From Armatimonadota bacterium (GTDB lineage: Bacteria > Armatimonadota > Zipacnadia > Zipacnadales > FEN-943), in NCBI GenBank assembly GCA_026419655.1, contig JANZZA010000203.1, positions 1-6,780 of the forward strand: a stretch of 6,780 nt of DNA. The letters run 5' to 3'. The position numbers were made by a program, and so were the translations under genes. The notes under the pieces are model-generated. The model saw nothing but the letters and a program-made list of their open reading frames with translations. It did no database searches and was not told the origin of the DNA. Numbering within the stretch: the first letter of the stretch is position 1; the number at the start of each line of letters is the position of its first letter. This document shows, piece after piece, positions 5,532 through 6,780 of this stretch.

Positions 5532-6656
5532 TCAGAAGCTTAGTGGATTGACCGGCGCGCCGTACCTGCGGACCTCGAAGTGCAGATGTGGCCCCGTCGA
5601 AAGCCCGGTGCTCCCCACGGCCCCGATAACTTCTCCGCGGGATACAACCTGCCCCTCTCCGACGGCTATACCCGAAAGATGCGCATATAGCGTCGCCACG
5701 CCGCTGCCATGGTCTATGATAACACATTTTCCGTACCCACCCCTCCACCCGGCAAAAACAACCATGCCCTTGTCGGCTGCCCTCACCGGCGCTCCGTAGG
5801 GCGCGTGCATGTCTACTCCCGTATGCATGCGGTAATAATGCAGGATAGGATGGAAACGCATCCCAAAGCCGCTAACCACCGGACCGGATACTGGTCTGAG
5901 CAGGCTCCCCGACCAAGCTCCGGCGTAACGTCTGCCACCGGTCCCGCGTTGCAGAGCCGCAAGCATAGCTTCAATGCGCCGCGACTCTGCTTCCATTTCC
6001 GCCAGTTCCTGCTCGAGCCGCTGGCGGTCGGCAAGAATGGCTTGCAGGGCACGCTCGGTGCGGCGCTCCTGGGCTGCGACCTGTGCTGCTTGGTAATGCA
6101 CCTCCGCCTGGTGGGCGGCCTGGCGAGCCTCTAACTGGCGAAGCTCCGCGTGGCGAGCCTCTAACTGTTTCTCCAGGGCGACCAGTTCACGCAGCAATTT
6201 CTGGTCCTGCTCAGCCACCAACGACACAAAGCGCGCCCGATTCGCCATCTCCTCGAAACTCGACACGTTAAGCACGACCGCCAGAGGCGTGGGCGCGTTA
6301 GACCGATACAGGGCGAGAATCCGCTCGCTGAAAGCGCGGCGATGGCGAACCAGTTTATCCTCGGTGACCTCGAGCCTGCGGCGCACAACCTCCAGTTGCT
6401 TGCGCGTGTGACGCAACTGGGCCCGGGCCTTTCGTAGGCGTGCTCGCGCCTGCTCCAGGGCCTGCTGTGCAGCCGCCAGCTCGCTTTGGGTCTCCCGTTG
6501 CTCCCTCTTCACTTCACGTAGCTGGCGCTGGATAGCTGCCCGGTTAGCCCTGATGTCGCGAAGCTTGCGCCACAAGGACGAGCGGGCGTGGGCCGACGCA
6601 ATTACCCCCACCAAGGCCACCCCTACCAGCACCACCGCGAGGCCTCTGCGGAGCAT
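5532..6656 (-). CDS. EnvC-like coiled-coil M23 murein hydrolase, partner of FtsEX
   Basis: Exported peptidoglycan endopeptidase or hydrolase activator of the EnvC type, 374 residues. Residues 1-24 are a signal peptide with an AHA cleavage site. Two long Arg/Glu/Gln-rich coiled coils (about 28-115 and 140-238) flank a conserved ILALYRSNAPTPLAVVLNVS segment (103-122) typical of EnvC-like proteins; in E. coli the coiled coil contacts FtsX. The LytM/M23 domain covers about 262-370 (FGMRFHP to PHLHFEVRRYGAPVNP). All zinc and catalytic residues are present: H278 and D282 (HTGVD), H326 (LYAHLS) and H357/H359 (GPHLHFEV). E. coli EnvC has lost these and only activates amidases, so this protein may cut peptide cross-links itself. 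It starts three bases after the ftsX stop with AGGGAGG eight bases upstream, which points to translational coupling and a shared complex. A 17-bp direct repeat lies in the second coiled coil. Confidence 0.93.
   Translation of the reverse strand: MLRRGLAVVLVGVALVGVIASAHARSSLWRKLRDIRANRAAIQRQLREVKREQRETQSELAAAQQALEQARARLRKARAQLRHTRKQLEVVRRRLEVTEDKLVRHRRAFSERILALYRSNAPTPLAVVLNVSSFEEMANRARFVSLVAEQDQKLLRELVALEKQLEARHAELRQLEARQAAHQAEVHYQAAQVAAQERRTERALQAILADRQRLEQELAEMEAESRRIEAMLAALQRGTGGRRYAGAWSGSLLRPVSGPVVSGFGMRFHPILHYYRMHTGVDMHAPYGAPVRAADKGMVVFAGWRGGYGKCVIIDHGSGVATLYAHLSGIAVGEGQVVSRGEVIGAVGSTGLSTGPHLHFEVRRYGAPVNPLSF
6121..6167 (-). repeat. 17-bp direct repeat with 30-bp period inside the M23 gene
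   Basis: tggcgagcctctaactg occurs at 6121-6137 and again at 6151-6167. It encodes two successive QLEAR units ten residues apart (QLEARHAELR, QLEARQAAHQ) in the second coiled coil, so it is probably a small in-frame tandem duplication. Confidence 0.8.
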
Positions 6657-6659
6657 CGC

Positions 6660-6780
6660 CTAGACCTCCCTCAGATACTCTTGCGTGGCCAGGATACTGC
6701 CTGCCACCCCAAACACCAAACCAGCCCCAATGACCACCAAGGCCAATAGCGCCAATTGTGCAGAGCCGAACACCAGATTA
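6660..6780 (-). CDS. ftsX: Cell division protein FtsX, C-terminal end (cut by window edge)
   Basis: The minus strand entering the window encodes 39 residues and a TAG stop at 6662-6660: NLVFGSAQLALLALVVIGAG, then LVFGVAGSILATQEYLREV. A last hydrophobic helix followed by a glycine-containing turn and a short charged tail of the '..GS.LA...YL.V' kind is the usual FtsX C-terminus (ABC transporter permease of the FtsEX complex). The call rests mainly on this ending and on the EnvC-like M23 gene that starts three bases later, the classic ftsE-ftsX-hydrolase order. Another MacB/FtsX-type permease is possible, but FtsX is the simplest reading. The Shine-Dalgarno site of the next gene lies in its last codons. 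Confidence 0.75.
   Translation of the reverse strand, partial: NLVFGSAQLALLALVVIGAGLVFGVAGSILATQEYLREV
6665..6671 (-). promoter_or_regulatory. Shine-Dalgarno site of the M23 hydrolase gene inside ftsX
   Basis: AGGGAGG on the minus strand lies eight bases before ATG 6656. It is embedded in the final codons of ftsX, so the two genes are likely translated in a coupled way. Confidence 0.7.

Noticed and set aside
5532..6656. Possible loss of M23 activity as in EnvC
   Set aside because: All zinc ligands and catalytic histidines can be read in the translation, so degeneration is not supported.

Overview
This is a GC-rich (about 60% by eye), tightly packed bacterial chromosome segment in which every gene I can support lies on the minus strand, so the window is read from its right end to its left end. 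In order of transcription: the last 39 codons of ftsX (cut by the right edge); an EnvC-like coiled-coil/M23 murein hydrolase; a CtpA-type S41 processing protease; a membrane-anchored LysM plus G5 protein with no catalytic domain; a DUF1638 protein; a short-chain polyprenyl diphosphate synthase (idsA/ispA type); a gene-free gap of 235 bp; ispH; and the first 90 codons of a phosphate acetyl/butyryltransferase (cut by the left edge).

The right two thirds (about 3084-6780) form a cell-envelope block. FtsX with an M23 hydrolase immediately downstream matches the known FtsEX logic, in which the ABC-type complex gates peptidoglycan cleavage at the division site. The S41 protease and the LysM/G5 protein follow with gaps of 19 and 62 bases. 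The M23 protein keeps all zinc ligands, unlike E. coli EnvC, so it may cut the wall itself.

The left third is isoprenoid and acyl-phosphate metabolism. IspH makes IPP and DMAPP, and the prenyltransferase condenses them. It has a small residue (Ala95) where FPP synthases have a bulky aromatic one, which suggests a GGPP-length or longer product. A DUF1638 protein of unknown function joins the two halves, and its last codons overlap the start of the prenyltransferase gene. ispH and the Ptb/Pta gene also overlap, by 14 bases.

The host cannot be named from the sequence alone. The ftsX-M23-S41 order, the G5/LysM architecture with VDGK modules, DUF1638 and a Ptb-like gene would fit a deep-branching Bacillota-related lineage or Armatimonadota; this is an inference. 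There is no sign of phage, IS elements, CRISPR, tRNA or rRNA. I see no clearly novel system. The least ordinary items are the catalysis-free LysM/G5 protein and the DUF1638 gene, whose cysteine cluster is encoded in the overlap with the next gene.
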